Assembly: GCF_000150275.1 (NCBI RefSeq) | Contig: NW_002060957.1 | Coordinates: 1,383,512-1,447,511, forward strand | Direction of reading: 5' to 3' | Length of the DNA: 64,000 bases | From: Trichoplax adhaerens | Taxonomy: Eukaryota > Placozoa > Uniplacotomia > Trichoplacea > Trichoplacidae | Part shown: in pieces, positions 24,307 to 36,779 of the stretch | Layout of the letters: each line of letters begins with the position of its first letter | Numbering within the stretch: position 1 is the stretch's first letter | Made by a program: the position numbers and the translations under genes | The notes under the pieces: generated by a model | Told to the model about the DNA's origin: nothing | Databases searched by the model: none | What the model saw: only the letters and a program-made list of their open reading frames with translations

Positions 24307-26251
24307 TCAAATCATAGCTAGTTGAAGTGAGAGTTGTTCACCTTCTTTATCCGCTGTCGTAAATTCACGATCTTTTGGGAAGTCTACATCAAATGTTATA
24401 TACATTGATCCTTTGATATTGTTATTTTCGTAATTTGGCATTCCCTCATTTTTTAAACGCATTCGCATTCCAGGCCACGTCACAGACTCTCGTTTCACTT
24501 GAACCTGGAAAGTGTTTATGCACAGTTTATATCACCTTAGTAAGTTTATTATATCTGCAATAAGAAACAGGATATGAATCTTCATTTATAATTTAAAGTC
24601 CTACCTTATGATTGTCAAGATGATCGATATTCATCGTGAAACCATTTAAGGCGTCCAATAGCGAAATGGTGATATTAGTGTATAAATCATCTCCGATACG
24701 TCGAAATTTCTTATGCCTTAATTCAATATTCATTTGTTAATAATAATTTATGGCAACGAGACAGTACGCAAATTCAGGTAAAAATTTCGTCCTGTTGTAC
24801 CTCATTTCACGAATACGGAACTTGAGATCTCCAGGTTCTCCATCAATATGAGGTTCACCTTTACCACGAAATTATCATTGCTTAGTTAAATACCGTGATA
24901 ATTATCAACATAACTTGCAATGTAGGATTGAAATCAAGCAGCTGTTGTATTACATAGATAATGTAAATTTTCTATAACGTTGAATTACCTTCCCCTATAA
25001 ACGGATATTCATGGCCGTCTCGCATGCCTACTTCGACTTCTACTTCCAATACCTTATCTTCAGTTACAAATCTAAAAAATAGTTAAACCGACCGTTATAA
25101 CAAAAGGTACAGACACATATGCACACCTAAGATAATGATTGTAACTCACTTTACGTTAGGACATTCATCGCAAACTTCTTGATTAATCATCTGTTACCGG
25201 AAAACCAAAATTAAGTCAGTTATTTTGATTGTATTACTTGACCAAATTACACACAATGGCATTATTCTATACCTGAAATTGACCAGGCCCTAACGGGATA
25301 GTTTTCATTTCCTGTCGGCAGTTGCATCTTCTCTTACCCGATGCTGGCTTAGCCACTGGCTTAGTACGGATAATCTATTGATGAAAATTATTTGGCTAGA
25401 TGAAACTGAAGATCCACTAGTTTAATACTACAACAGTAAAAAACGTGGTCTGATGCTATCAATAACTTTATGATAAAGATCAAACCTCGATAAAATCGCC
25501 ATTATATAACTCTTCCAATGTGACATATAAATCCATAGTTAATGTACCACCTCGAGGGATTTCGCGATTTCCTTGCTGATTGTTGCCAAAATGAAAACCG
25601 CCGAATCCATCGAAACCACCAAAAAAGCTACAAAATAAAGATTGTTTAATAAATGGTGTTACCATATTCACATATAATGATTACCGGGTAATACTTGTGG
25701 TTAGGTTTATTGACAAGTGTGCTTGCTTCTAATGTTTCGCATACCTAGAAAAAGGATCTCCGCCACCTTGGCCTAAATTCTGTAAGCCTTCTTCTCCACT
25801 TCTATCATAAGTTTTTCGTTTTTCTTCATCGGATAAAACCTAATGAAAATTAGATATATGATAAGATACGAAGAAAACAAGAACTATCCAACTACTACAT
25901 AGAAAGTGGGATAATTAATGTCATCCAAAGGTTGATGGTCCAACCTCGTACGCAGCATTGATATCTTGAAATTTATCCTGAGCTTTCGGATCATCCTTGT
26001 TCTTATCAGGATGATACTTTATTGCTAATTTTCGATATGCTTTCTTGACTTGCTTTAAAGTCGCATCGCGATCAACTCCTAAAATTTTATAGAAATCTCG
26101 CCTGCAAGTAACACAGTCATGTTAATTTTCTCTAATTTGCACATGGCTACCAAAGTGGAACCTCAAATCATAAAATGTCTTACCCAGCTAAAATTGGCAA
26201 GATGTATGACGCTATAAATATCAGTATAACCAATTTGTGTATCTGAATCAT
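24307..26251 (-). CDS. DNAJB11: DnaJ homolog subfamily B member 11 (ER co-chaperone ERdj3)
   Basis: The complete gene has ten exons: 26184-26251, 25945-26101, 25745-25839, 25486-25627, 25273-25374, 25150-25190, 24989-25071, 24801-24858, 24605-24716, 24307-24504. All phases match; 1056 nt, 351 residues (human about 358). Residues 1-22 form a signal peptide. The J domain follows ([13 protein letters not shown] at 53-55), then a Gly/Phe region, then the substrate-binding domains beginning IPRGG with the ERdj3 cysteine insert (CNC and CDEC), and a C-terminal domain ([19 protein letters not shown]). ERdj3 works in the endoplasmic reticulum lumen, recruiting BiP/HSPA5 to unfolded clients. The last residues (SLQLAMI) are shorter than and different from the vertebrate tail. 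It is transcribed away from MCRS1. Confidence 0.95.
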
Positions 26252-26810
26252 GATGGATTCTCTACCAGTTCTATATCTATTTGCGGGGTAAGATTGTAAA
26301 AAATGTGAGATTTTTCGATTAAAACAAGTCATTGGTTAGGTCACGGTAGTTGTAAAATTTATTTTTTTGTGAGCTAAAGCAAAGATAGATCGAATCTGGA
26401 CTACTACATTTATAAGCTATCCATTGAAGTATTTTAGTGTTTTGCTTCATTCATTAATGATTGTAATTACAGAATTATAGTACAGAGAGATATTACATGT
26501 ATCATGCAGATTTTATAAAGAGCTATTGACGGTAAACTGGAAGAAGAAAATTTAAATGGATAAATGTCCGTATCAAAATAGGATTCATTCCTACGTTGAT
26601 GTTTTAATCCATTCAGTCCATATTTTCAAATATGTATAATTCGAGGCTGTATGGAGTCTTGAAGATTTCGGTTTTGCTAATACGTATTATATATAGCTTT
26701 ATGGGAATGATACCGGAATTGAAAGACAATAAAATGACTAAACACGCCAAAAATCACTTATAATTCAATCTACAACTAACGTAATATAAGACTACCGTAC
26801 ACAAGCCACT

Positions 26811-27180
26811 GAAGATTGAAGAGGTGATCTCTAGACCGTTTTATTAAGCTATTCCTCTAGTTTTATGAAGAAAATTACTTATTAACGCAATCTAAGAATG
26901 CAGCAGCGACCAAAGTGTTCATAGGCACTGAAAATTGGAGAGCTGATTTCTATGCATTCTATCTTAAGCTATTTCTACAGGTTTTATATGAAATAAAGTC
27001 CATTGCACTATGAAGGTCAACCAAGCAGACATTGCAAATTGGAAGGTTGATTCCTATACCTTCCATTTGCAGCTATCTTTAAAGGTACTAAGTAAACCAT
27101 CGACTAATGGAATAGGAGGATGTAGTAGGCATTACAGATTGGAGAGTTGCTTTTTATACCTTTCATCTCAAGCTATTGCC
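26811..27180. repeat. Degenerate tandem repeat, four units of about 99-118 bp
   Basis: The block (A)AATTGGAGAG.TGATTTCTAT...CTTAAGCTAT recurs with anchors near 26811, 26929, 27034 and 27133. The repeat lies 0.6 kb upstream of DNAJB11. Confidence 0.6.
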
Positions 27181-28250
27181 ACAAGCTTATTTTGAAATAA
27201 CAACTAAGGCAATATGGGAATACATCGGCCTATCAAGAGTTCATTTGTGCATAGACCGTGTACATTAAGCGATAGATAAATGATTCCTTTTCAATTTCTG
27301 CCCCATGAAATATCTGGGGAATAGACGAGCAATAGAGATAACCAATCTAAGTAACGACTACAGTATTGCTAATGTTTCATTTAGATATGACAATCAATGC
27401 TAGATGAGCCAATAATGATCGCAGACATGATGTGTCCATTTGTCAAGCGTCTATTCAAGCTATACTTTGTAGGCCAATAGAAGTTCATTTATGCTGACTG
27501 GGAGATATTGATTATCGATAAATTGCAGCAGCTGTAGTCACATCACTTTATGACATCGATAATACTTCAAAATCATCTCCAAATAGGCCTCTAGTCAGTG
27601 TAATCGGGTAGAATATTGCTCGGTTGCTATCATGATCAGTAATACTGTAGTTCGTCTTGTAAGCTCTATCACCTCGAGAATGGGGACTTGGATTATGATC
27701 GTACACGTTACCAGGTCAACTGATACCTAGATCGTCATCAACAGACATGTCATCCACCGGATCAAAAATGTCAAGCCAATTTGGATATCATAGTACATTG
27801 CAAAAATCAACATTGGATGCTAATGTCATTGAGAATAGAGATAGACTCTCGTTTATAACTAGGCTAGGTTACCTGGTGCTGAAAATATTCAATCATTAGC
27901 ACAAATTGACACCATTGTCATCCTACAATATTATCCACTGCGATTTGAATATTGCCATTTCCCTTACCTGTAGTAATGGAGATTCCAATTTCGATTTCAG
28001 CAAAGGCAGAATATCACTCCTTGATTCTACGACACTCTTCAACGCTGGATCCAGTCGTTCCACACCGAATCGAACGGAGTTATATGGCAATATTCAGTCG
28101 TCGTCTCCAAGACACTGCAACTCTTCTTGCCTTTGGTTGATAATTTCCTCTCGTAGAATGTGCTGCTACGTAGAAGTTTTTACCTTTTAAGCCAATGACT
28201 GGCAAAAGTCATACGCAACGAATGACTCCATTAGGTCATGCAGTATGGAC
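27181..28250. other. Intergenic between DNAJB11 and MCRS1; no supported gene
   Basis: Slightly GC-richer than the flanks. Several short minus-strand frames look protein-like but carry repeated stop codons (see rejected items). Confidence 0.35.
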
Positions 28251-28379
28251 TTGAGGGAATGATTGAGCGAGTAGTACAGTATGTCTATTCCGATTATGAG
28301 AGGACATTACTCAAATGGCTTCATGTTACCCTACAGTACTACGCACTGAAGAAGAGATACTCTCGTATGCTTTCTTACA

Positions 28380-29000
28380 GTACTGTGCTGGGTTGGACAC
28401 AGTACCTTGCACTGTAGTCAGCCAACTATCCTAGGAGAAGATGTTCTAGCCAATCAGAACACTACACGTGAAATGTAAATGAGTTCACCAAGTCACCCAC
28501 AGGCAAGTCAGTCACCTTCATCACCACGTATGGTATTACTGTCCTGTACACTGCATTACCTACCCGGTATGACCAATTGAACAATGGCCATGTCAGCAGA
28601 GGCTGCCTACATTAGCTTGCACTTGCATAGAGAATGGCGAAGGACTGAGCAAAGTGAGAGTACTAAGCGAGTGGCAAATCACCAATGTAATAAGCATATA
28701 CTGTACAGTATATCATGATATTGGTTGGTTAGAATCAACTGGTATTGATAGTTTGGAAGGGGCATGGTACCGATCATCAATAGGGCTGAAATGTCAGAGC
28801 CGGACATTTTTACAGGTCATTTCACTCTAGCGTTTAGGCTATTGTACTGTAAACATGAGTCTACAGTACTGTACTGTACAGTACTGTACTATACAGTATG
28901 AATACTGTAAGTGACTTACAGTACTGTACTTCTTTATAACAAGCACTGTACAGTACAGTACACTGGAGTTGTATGAGACGCCGTTTTCCGACTCCAAATC
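28380..29000. repeat. ACAGTACTGTAC-type simple repeat cluster
   Basis: Runs built from ACTGT/ACAGT/GTACTG words occur at 28377-28386 and densely at 28858-28967. Most are self-complementary and able to form hairpins. A perfect 18-bp palindrome (ATATACTGTACAGTATAT) sits at 28696-28713. Base composition is clearly richer in GC than the neighbourhood. Confidence 0.7.
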
Positions 29001-29351
29001 TGAACCGAAAATTGAAAAATCCAAAATTGGATTCGGATGACTCACAGTTGACAGTCTAAAAAGTTCTTACAGTACTGACAGTGCTGTGATCCTTCATGAT
29101 GATTACAAGACTATAGCTGCAGCTGTTATACAGTACAAATACAAACAAATCTGATCGCAATATTTCCCCCCAAAATCGGATTCAGTTTATGGTCTAAATG
29201 GACAACATTTTCACTGCTGTCATCATTAACCCTTTCAAGTCGCGCAGCCGCTATCGCAGTTGCTCTTCGACTTCTTGTTGCCGTATGGAAACAATACAGT
29301 TTATACGATAAGCATTTAATATGTAATTAATGTTGGTCACAGCCTCACAGG

Positions 29352-29660
29352 AGCTGCAAGTGTTATGCTGTCCTGCGCAGTACTGGACAGTGGAGTGTAC
29401 ATTGTACACTTGGTTATGATACTGTACTGTACCACTTCACAGATGAGGCTGAAAAGGTCTGTCCGTCCAAGAGTGATCAGTTCAGGTCTTCTTTAGATGC
29501 AACTGTGATACTGTCCTGCGCAGTCCTGGACAGCGTAGTGTAGTGTGCAATACAGGACACCTGGTCATCGTACTGTACTGTACTGTACCACTTTACAGAA
29601 ATGAGGCCGAAAAGGTCTGTCCGTCCAAGAGTGATCTGTTCAGGTCTTCTTTGACAAGTT
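29352..29660. repeat. Tandem duplication of about 143-158 bp upstream of MCRS1
   Basis: Two adjacent copies share CTGTCCTGCGCAG (29368 and 29511), GTACTGTACTGTACCACTT and GGTCTGTCCGTCCAAGAGTG. Each contains a CTGTCC...GGACAG inverted pair. A longer TACTG run follows at 29662-29750, ending about 150 bp before the MCRS1 ATG. Confidence 0.75.
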
Positions 29661-29904
29661 TACAGTACGGTACAGACCGTACAGTACTCTACGGGTACTA
29701 CAGTACTTTATACTGTACTGTACTGAACTGTACTGTACTGTACTGTACAACACGAGTACGCGCACTCTGACCGCGTGGCCAATGGAGATAGCGATCAAGT
29801 AGAACTGAGCATGTTCCGCATAGCTAGCGTTTCAAACAGTACCCTCTCTACTGGCAACACAAACGCGAGGCTAGTCATAAAGACTGCAAATCCCTGGATT
29901 GGAA

Positions 29905-32773
29905 ATGGCGGACAATAAAGACCAATCACCTGGTAAGTTATTGATCGCTGTTAGGCTCTAAATACGACAAGTTATGGCATATTATCCTGATTTTGTTCTT
30001 GAAATATCAATAGTATTGATCGTGGAGATGCTCCATTTCCATTTACAGTTCATATTCTGTACAGAAGTACGTCAGTAAGGACAACACTTCATCAGCGATA
30101 CTTTGCTCGCTTGTTCATCATAACTGAATGATTGACTTGACATTCATTTCGATCTTGTATCCAAATTGAACACGATTGAAGTTATAGCATGTAGCTTTCA
30201 ATCAATTTAGTCATAACAAGACGTAGTATCGCCAGTATAAGGAGCATTGGATGTCCAAAAAATAAATTGTAGCATATCATCTAGCTTGGTGTTTCTTGCG
30301 CTTGAGACGGATGTTGATTGTATGACAAGATTGCTAGGGGTACAGTCAATGACGATGATGATACTTGATTAAAAATAATAATTTTCATATAGTGGTGGAC
30401 AAAGATAGTGACAAGCTTGAACAAGAAGCGACTCCATCGTCTGGACAAAGCAAAGATGACGATGGTAATAAACATGCATCCCGAGCGCCGAGGAGGAGTT
30501 CTTCTCGATCGATTAAACGTAAAAAGTTTGATGATGAATTGGTTGAAAGTAGCCTAAAAAAGACTGCTAAGAAAATCGCCTCAGCCAATGAAATAGCTGC
30601 AATACCTCAAGTTGTGATCAAAGATAAAAAGGTACTGATCGTCTCTATTAATAATAATATTCACGATCCTATTGCACCATGCAGGTCCCATAGTAGCGAT
30701 ACGATAATAAACGAAATTAGCGAATGATGAAAATATACATCATAATTAACTTGATATCTTTTATAGGTTAGCAAACCTGCTGGCAAAAAGCAACGAAAAG
30801 GAAGGGTAATCATGCTTGCGATAACAAATAAGGCTCAATCATCATCTCCATATTGATACTACTGACAACAAATCATTAATCAATGTTTATAGCAATCCAA
30901 AGCAATGAAAAACTTAGGCAGATGGAAACCAGCCGATGATTTGGCTCTGATTAGTGCTGTACAGCAGGTTAACCTTAAAAAATGTCCAGTCTTCTAGAAA
31001 ATGCCTACAAGTCGTTTAAGTGCATCCTACTGTTGCATAGAAATAAATAGTTTTAACTTTGATCTTCCTATTTTATCTAGACCAATGATTTAGCAGCGGT
31101 ACATTTAGCTGTCAAATTTTCTTGTCGATTTACATTAAGAGACATCGAGGAGCGATGGTATTCGCTATTATATGATCCAGTCATTTCAAAGTACGCCTAA
31201 TGTTGAACACAATCGTCTATTTGTAATCTTACCTTGACAAATGGTCATTAATGGACATATGTACCATATCCAGTTTTTCTTACAGTCCAAATTTTTTGAA
31301 CAGGTTGGCTATTTCCGCTATTAAACCTTTACATCCAGATACTATTGCTGCTGCTCAAAATAATGCCTTATGGAGCAAAGAAGAACAACAACTACTGGGT
31401 GGCATAACATCGGTATATTAACTAGCTTTTCACGCGTTGTGTCTTGGTCGCATAATGGATGCTTATGTAGCCACTCGTACTAACACCATGTTTGTATTAT
31501 GTAGGTTAATTCACCATCATTAGATGTCTTTAAGCAAATGTTAATGGACAATGCAGATACATTTCATACTAGCCGAACACCCAAAACTTTATATAATCAT
31601 TGGTTGTTGATGAGGCAGTATCGCCTTTTGCCTGATCAGTTAGGTGAATAAGCTCTTATTTACTCCTATGAAATAGTCAAAGTTAGAACGAGACTTATAA
31701 GTACTTAATGAGAAGGAGGGACAAGCAACTGATACTGTAATATGTTTCTTTCATAGTTGAACTCTCTGGTAAACGCGAAACAATATCATTTTCTGATGTG
31801 GAAAGGGAACTTGATGATGAGGAGCTGACGTAAGTAGAAGGTCCATTTTTATTTGGCCGCTAAACTAATTCAATGTGCATGATATTAATTTATCTCATTG
31901 TTACTCAACAGTGAAAATCGTGATGAAATTTTAGATAACGGTTTGTTTTGGATTATTTCTAATGTCTCTTGATAGTCCTGCTTCATGATAGGACATTTTA
32001 ATTAAACATGTACTATTTTTACTAATGTATAGAAATAGCCATAGCCCATCGAAAAAGCAAATTACAAATTAAAAAATTAGAAACGGAATTGCCAAAATGG
32101 CAAGAAATACTAGACAAGATCTATGACGATGGTAAACGACTACTTCTTTAATGCGTATTACATTTAATTGCTAAGTGTCTTTAGTAATAGTCTTAACGTA
32201 ATGCCTCCTAGATACGCCAACATTCGATTTCGATAGCGATACACTAGCTGTTTTACGAGGACGTTTGGTTCGCTATTTTATTCGAAAGAAAGAGGTAATT
32301 TCTATTAGCATATTTACGCAATGAAATAATAACTCAACTTTCTAACATGTGCTATATCAATAAATAGGTGACATTTGGACGTGCTGCTACCGATGGCGAT
32401 ATTGACATAGATTTATCCATTGAAGGACCTGCTTGGAAAGTATCTAGGCTACACGGCTACATAAAATTAAAGCCAGATGGCACTTTCCATGTCAAAAATG
32501 AAGGCAGAAGGCCGGTCTATATTGATGGCAAGCCTGTAACAACTGGTTCACGTTCAACGCTTCCAAACAATTGTACATTCGAGGTAAATATTGTTCAAAC
32601 CAAACAATATTGCTGTATAAAAAATTTATTTATCGATTCGCCGGAAATCATAGGTACCGTGATTAACTCGATAATTAATGTATCATTACTGTTATTAGGT
32701 ATGCGGCTTGAAATTTATTTTCTTAATCAGTAAAACGACTGTAGCGAAGGCATGTAATGACCCTGGGCAGTAG
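29905..32773 (+). CDS. MCRS1: Microspherule protein 1 (FHA-domain chromatin/NSL-INO80 complex subunit)
   Basis: The complete gene has thirteen exons: 29905-29932, 30393-30631, 30767-30805, 30893-30967, 31081-31190, 31286-31412, 31505-31643, 31757-31829, 31912-31940, 32033-32131, 32212-32294, 32368-32583, 32699-32773. All phases match; 1332 nt, 443 residues (human 462). Diagnostic blocks in order: RSSSRSIKRKKFDDELVESS, GRWKPADDLALI, the conserved VKFSCRFTLRDIEERWYSLL, a helical segment, then a C-terminal FHA domain (residues about 348-435) with VTFGRAATDGDIDIDLSIEG and NEGRRPVYIDGKPV. The last exon is short (LKFIFLI core) and lacks the terminal residues of vertebrate MCRS1. Members of this family are nuclear and belong to the NSL acetyltransferase and INO80 complexes. 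The start ATG is followed by MADNKDQSP and a consensus donor. Confidence 0.95.
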
Positions 32774-32943
32774 TCGTTACTACCCAATAGCAGCTTCTTG
32801 TGGAGGCATTTGTGTCGCAAAGTCAGTGGTGTATTTGCGGTGAATTACAAGCAGTTATTAGTCCCTTGTCAGAAAGTTAAAAAGTCCCTTCATAAAATCT
32901 AATCGATTCAATCTGGTCCTAGTGTTCTATTTGGAAGAAACTT

Positions 32944-33180
32944 TTAGTTAATATTAGCTTTCTTTTCAATGATTCGTTCGACGATTGTTATGTATAGTGG
33001 ATAGTTCCGTAGTGGAATTGCATTCACGCCGAAACACTTTAATCGAAGCTCTTTTCCTGTTCCAATGATGAGGAATAAGTGGTTCCCTGATTGAGAATGT
33101 GAGATATTATTTATTTGTTCGACAAATAGAGTATTTATGCATTTAAGTTTAGCTGATTCCAAGTTATAAATATTCAAATG
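32944..33180 (-). CDS. Hypothetical minus-strand frame, tail-to-tail with MCRS1
   Basis: An open frame of about 80 codons ending in TAA at 32944, with balanced codon use, reading ...NHLFLIIGTGKELRLKCFGV.... It has no ATG and no clear upstream exon. It could be the last exon of a gene convergent with MCRS1 or a chance frame. No family recognised. Confidence 0.2.
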   Translation of the reverse strand, partial: HLNIYNLESAKLKCINTLFVEQINNISHSQSGNHLFLIIGTGKELRLKCFGVNAIPLRNYPLYITIVERIIEKKANIN

Positions 33181-35590
33181 ACGAAATTGTAAATATTATG
33201 AAATCTTTGCCAATGTATATTTGAATTGTATTAGCCGTATAACTTTATACCTGAATTCCTTCTTACCTGACTTACGTATTGTCATTAACTCAAAGGGTTC
33301 AAAAAGAAAAGTTTATATAAAGATGATCGTCTTTCAATGTTCCGTCTCAATGCTTATCACTGTTACGGTACTTTCTGTATTTTACTGGAGAAAGATAGTC
33401 ACTATTGTATTATTCCAAATTTTCTTAAATTCTATAATGCTCATTACTGCTTTTGTACGGTATACATTTTAGCTGTAATGTGCGATAGATGCAATCTAAA
33501 ATAAGCACAATCAAGCTCCAATAATTATAATTAATCTGTATATACTTATGATAATAAAACTGAAGCTCATTTTCGAATGCTAAACCATTAAATCGGCCTA
33601 ACTTGAAGAGATAATTAGGCCTCTTGTCCTCGAAATATTTAAAGGATTATTCTCTAGTTATATGTTGGCGTTCTCCAATTAAACAGCTATTGATACAAAT
33701 GAAGTCATGTCATTGAAGAATAAATAAATCGTTTTCCTCATAAAAAGAACGAGTACAGTATCAGGGCTAAAACTGTGTAGATACTATAGCGAATTTAGAC
33801 TCTCCTAGTACAGCCGTTTTAATCATTAGGTTGCTTTATTCGCATAAATAAGTTTGATGATATTAATCAGAAGTCTCAATAAATACATTGAAGTATTTCT
33901 AGTTCGATGAGGGACGAATATAGTACGAAACCGTAGAGAATGATTCAGATTAAATCGATCTTTCTTATTCACTCTGACAAAAATCCCATCCACAAGTATA
34001 GCTTAAAGCTAAATAATATTATTAACCGATTTTATACCATGTAACGATAAATTTACGTTTACTGACAGTATTATTGAAACTACATCTAGGCTATATCTAG
34101 ATAAGCTAAAATTAAATTTGTTCATCTTTCATTTAAAGAGGCCTGTATACGGTACTTGTTACTAATAATAGATTAGAAGTTATATATAGTCGTAGATATA
34201 CAAATAAATATTTGATAGAGTCGCATTGTAGAGATAAGAATACAATTTAACGTGCAAGAAAGTGCATGTTAGTTATTTATTAAAATTAACTAAAAATAGT
34301 AGCAAAAATGAAATCATTTCGCATTCAATAGTTACAATGAAATATTGGTAGCAACCTAAGCAGCAAGCCTATATGATGATCCGATCGTAAATAGATAATT
34401 AAAATAGATTTAGCAGTCTTACTCTAAAATCATCATCAAGAACACTTCAGTTCAAGTTTCATGAGAAGTTGTGCAAAATTATGCACTATTAGTGTATGCT
34501 GTATCAGATTGACTTACTACCTTATACGATATTGTTTAAGTTAGGATATGTTGTTCATTTTCGCTTTAAAATTACTTTCTAAGTCAAATATTGATCACCT
34601 TATCCTATTTGTAATACAAAAATTAAGAGTATGATCTGATTAATTACAATGCTAAGAGATATGTTTCTTCAGATCAAATCAATTCAAGTAGTTTAATTCT
34701 TTACTTTAAACGTGTAATAAGGCAGTCTACATCGATTATAGTCTCTTCATTTTGTGCAAGCAATAGATTGAAGATATGTTTTATATCGTTGCGACACAAT
34801 AGTAATTATACAATTAAAACTAGTATAAATTGTACAATAAATTTTAGTTAATTTATTGATGAATCAAAATTTATTTTATAACCTAAGACAAATGTACGCT
34901 AAGTCTAATTTATTTCTGATATAGTAGATAAACATTTTATTTTAAATTTTAATATTGATAAAGGATCATATAATTGATCACTTCTTCATTAAATTTTTAA
35001 TGCATTTTTACTATTAATTACCTTTTTGCTTATTTAAGATCGCGTAAACAATCTACCGAAAATAAAATGATCTCTTTTGATTTGCATCAATTGGTTAATT
35101 AGATTACCATTCTTGACATCCGAACAAATTTTTCGTCACAGTTGTAGCAACTTTATTCTGCTAACAAACTCTAAATTGTAACAAATTACATAACTAAATT
35201 TGAAAATTAAATCACTGTTTAATGCTAATGAGAGACAAAGTTTTTCCTGTCATATGTGGCATCTGGTACGGATCAGCAAAATTTTTTACATAGTAAACAA
35301 GTAAAGCCTATTGTCAATGAGATGTTATAGTAATATCAATGCCGAGGCTTATTTTAATAAAGGCCCAAGGTCTTTTCCAACTCCGTTTTATTTTAATCTC
35401 TAGCATAGATATCAGAATAATCATCGTTCTGATAATTAGTTAAAATAAAATAATCAAGAGAGAACACTGTCAATTTATATATTTTACCTGTTTTTTTTTT
35501 TGTATTTATTTAAATCACATACCATCAATATCGAAGCAATTATTATTTTGATAAATTAACAACGTAATCAGTTTATAGATTGGCTATCGT
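33181..35590. other. Gene desert, AT-rich; nothing recognised
   Basis: No conserved coding blocks on either strand. A poly(T) run lies at 35490-35502. Confidence 0.4.
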
Positions 35591-35594
35591 ATTC

Positions 35595-35925
35595 AACTTT
35601 TATTAAATATCGAAATATTCCTTGACATAAGCAATAAAGCGAACCTGCAATCATTCATCCAAGCTACTGACCGATTTACTGCTACTAGATGGCATATTTT
35701 TAGATCAATGATTTTCTATTTTAAACTATCTTTTTATATCTAGCGTATAGGTAATTCTGTAGTAATGTTTACAGGTTAGACATAATATTCACTATTTATT
35801 TAAATAAATATCGAAGTTGTCCCCAAAAAAGCGGCAAAATGAATCTGCAGACATTCATTCAAGCTATTGACAGATTTACTAGATGGCATATTTCCGGATC
35901 CTTGATTTTCAATATTTTCACATTT
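35595..35925. repeat. Tandem duplication, period about 200 bp
   Basis: GAACCTGCAATCATTCATCC at 35641 and GAATCTGCAGACATTCATTC at 35841 begin blocks that continue through a shared GATTTACT...AGATGGCATATTT. Confidence 0.6.
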
Positions 35926-36779
35926 AGCTCGATGAATCAAACATTCTACTTCGTAAGTAAGCAAGTTTGTGAAGTGTCATGATATTTTTAAGCTGGGTCA
36001 CGCGAAGAAAAATTTATTGTCTTACAAAGTTGAATAATAGTCAATTTCATACCATTTGAAGACATTTCAATTTGGAGTACTCTAATCTTGAGCTATACTC
36101 ATTTAATCTACATATCAGCGTAATGATAATAAAGTCATAACATCTAGTTTGTTAATTAATTCATTTATGCGACATAAATATGCTCTGTGCATAGTTAAGT
36201 ACTTAATAAGCTGTTTTAATATTTTAGCCCTTATAGTTGTTAGATTGATGTTGATAATCTAACGCCTCATTAATTAATATACTCTAGGAGGTATTCTTGA
36301 GCGATTACTGGTAAGACTGCTAAATAATTTATTCATTTGTTAATTAAGGATAATCTCCGTATCAGGAAATCATTCATGGTATAGTTTAGTGATGAAGTAG
36401 TTGAATAGTATTAAATTTAACTGTAGTTATGGTTCTAGCCAACTAAAGTAAAATTGCACCCGTTAGTCAGAAAGTTATCCATAGGAAAAAGGTAAAGTAA
36501 CGCCAACACAAGTAATGCAAAAACAAGCATTAGAAGGATACTTCTATTAATAGCCAGTTAAAAGTGGATTTGATAGGTCAATGAAGGAAAAAGTACAATC
36601 TTTTCCCATTATTTTCTTGCATCACAATCTCAGTTGTAATAACTACAAATTTCAAAGAATTTGCAAATATAATAGAATAATCAAAATGCAGAATATTTTC
36701 TTGAACCCTAGAGGTTCCATACTTAGTAGCTTTTGCTACACTCCTTAATATAAGGATAACGTTGTTAAAAAATGATTGC

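Noticed and set aside
27906-28190. Two overlapping plus-strand frames
   Set aside because: No splice context or family resemblance; neither looks like protein.
27968-28324. Minus-strand protein-like reading (…FGVERLDPALKSVV…) ending at a CAG|GTAAGG donor
   Set aside because: Four in-frame stops in 119 codons, about what random sequence gives; no recognised homologue, so not called a pseudogene.
28839-29770. Frames rich in Tyr-Cys-Thr-Val
   Set aside because: They are translations of the TACTG/ACTGT simple repeat.
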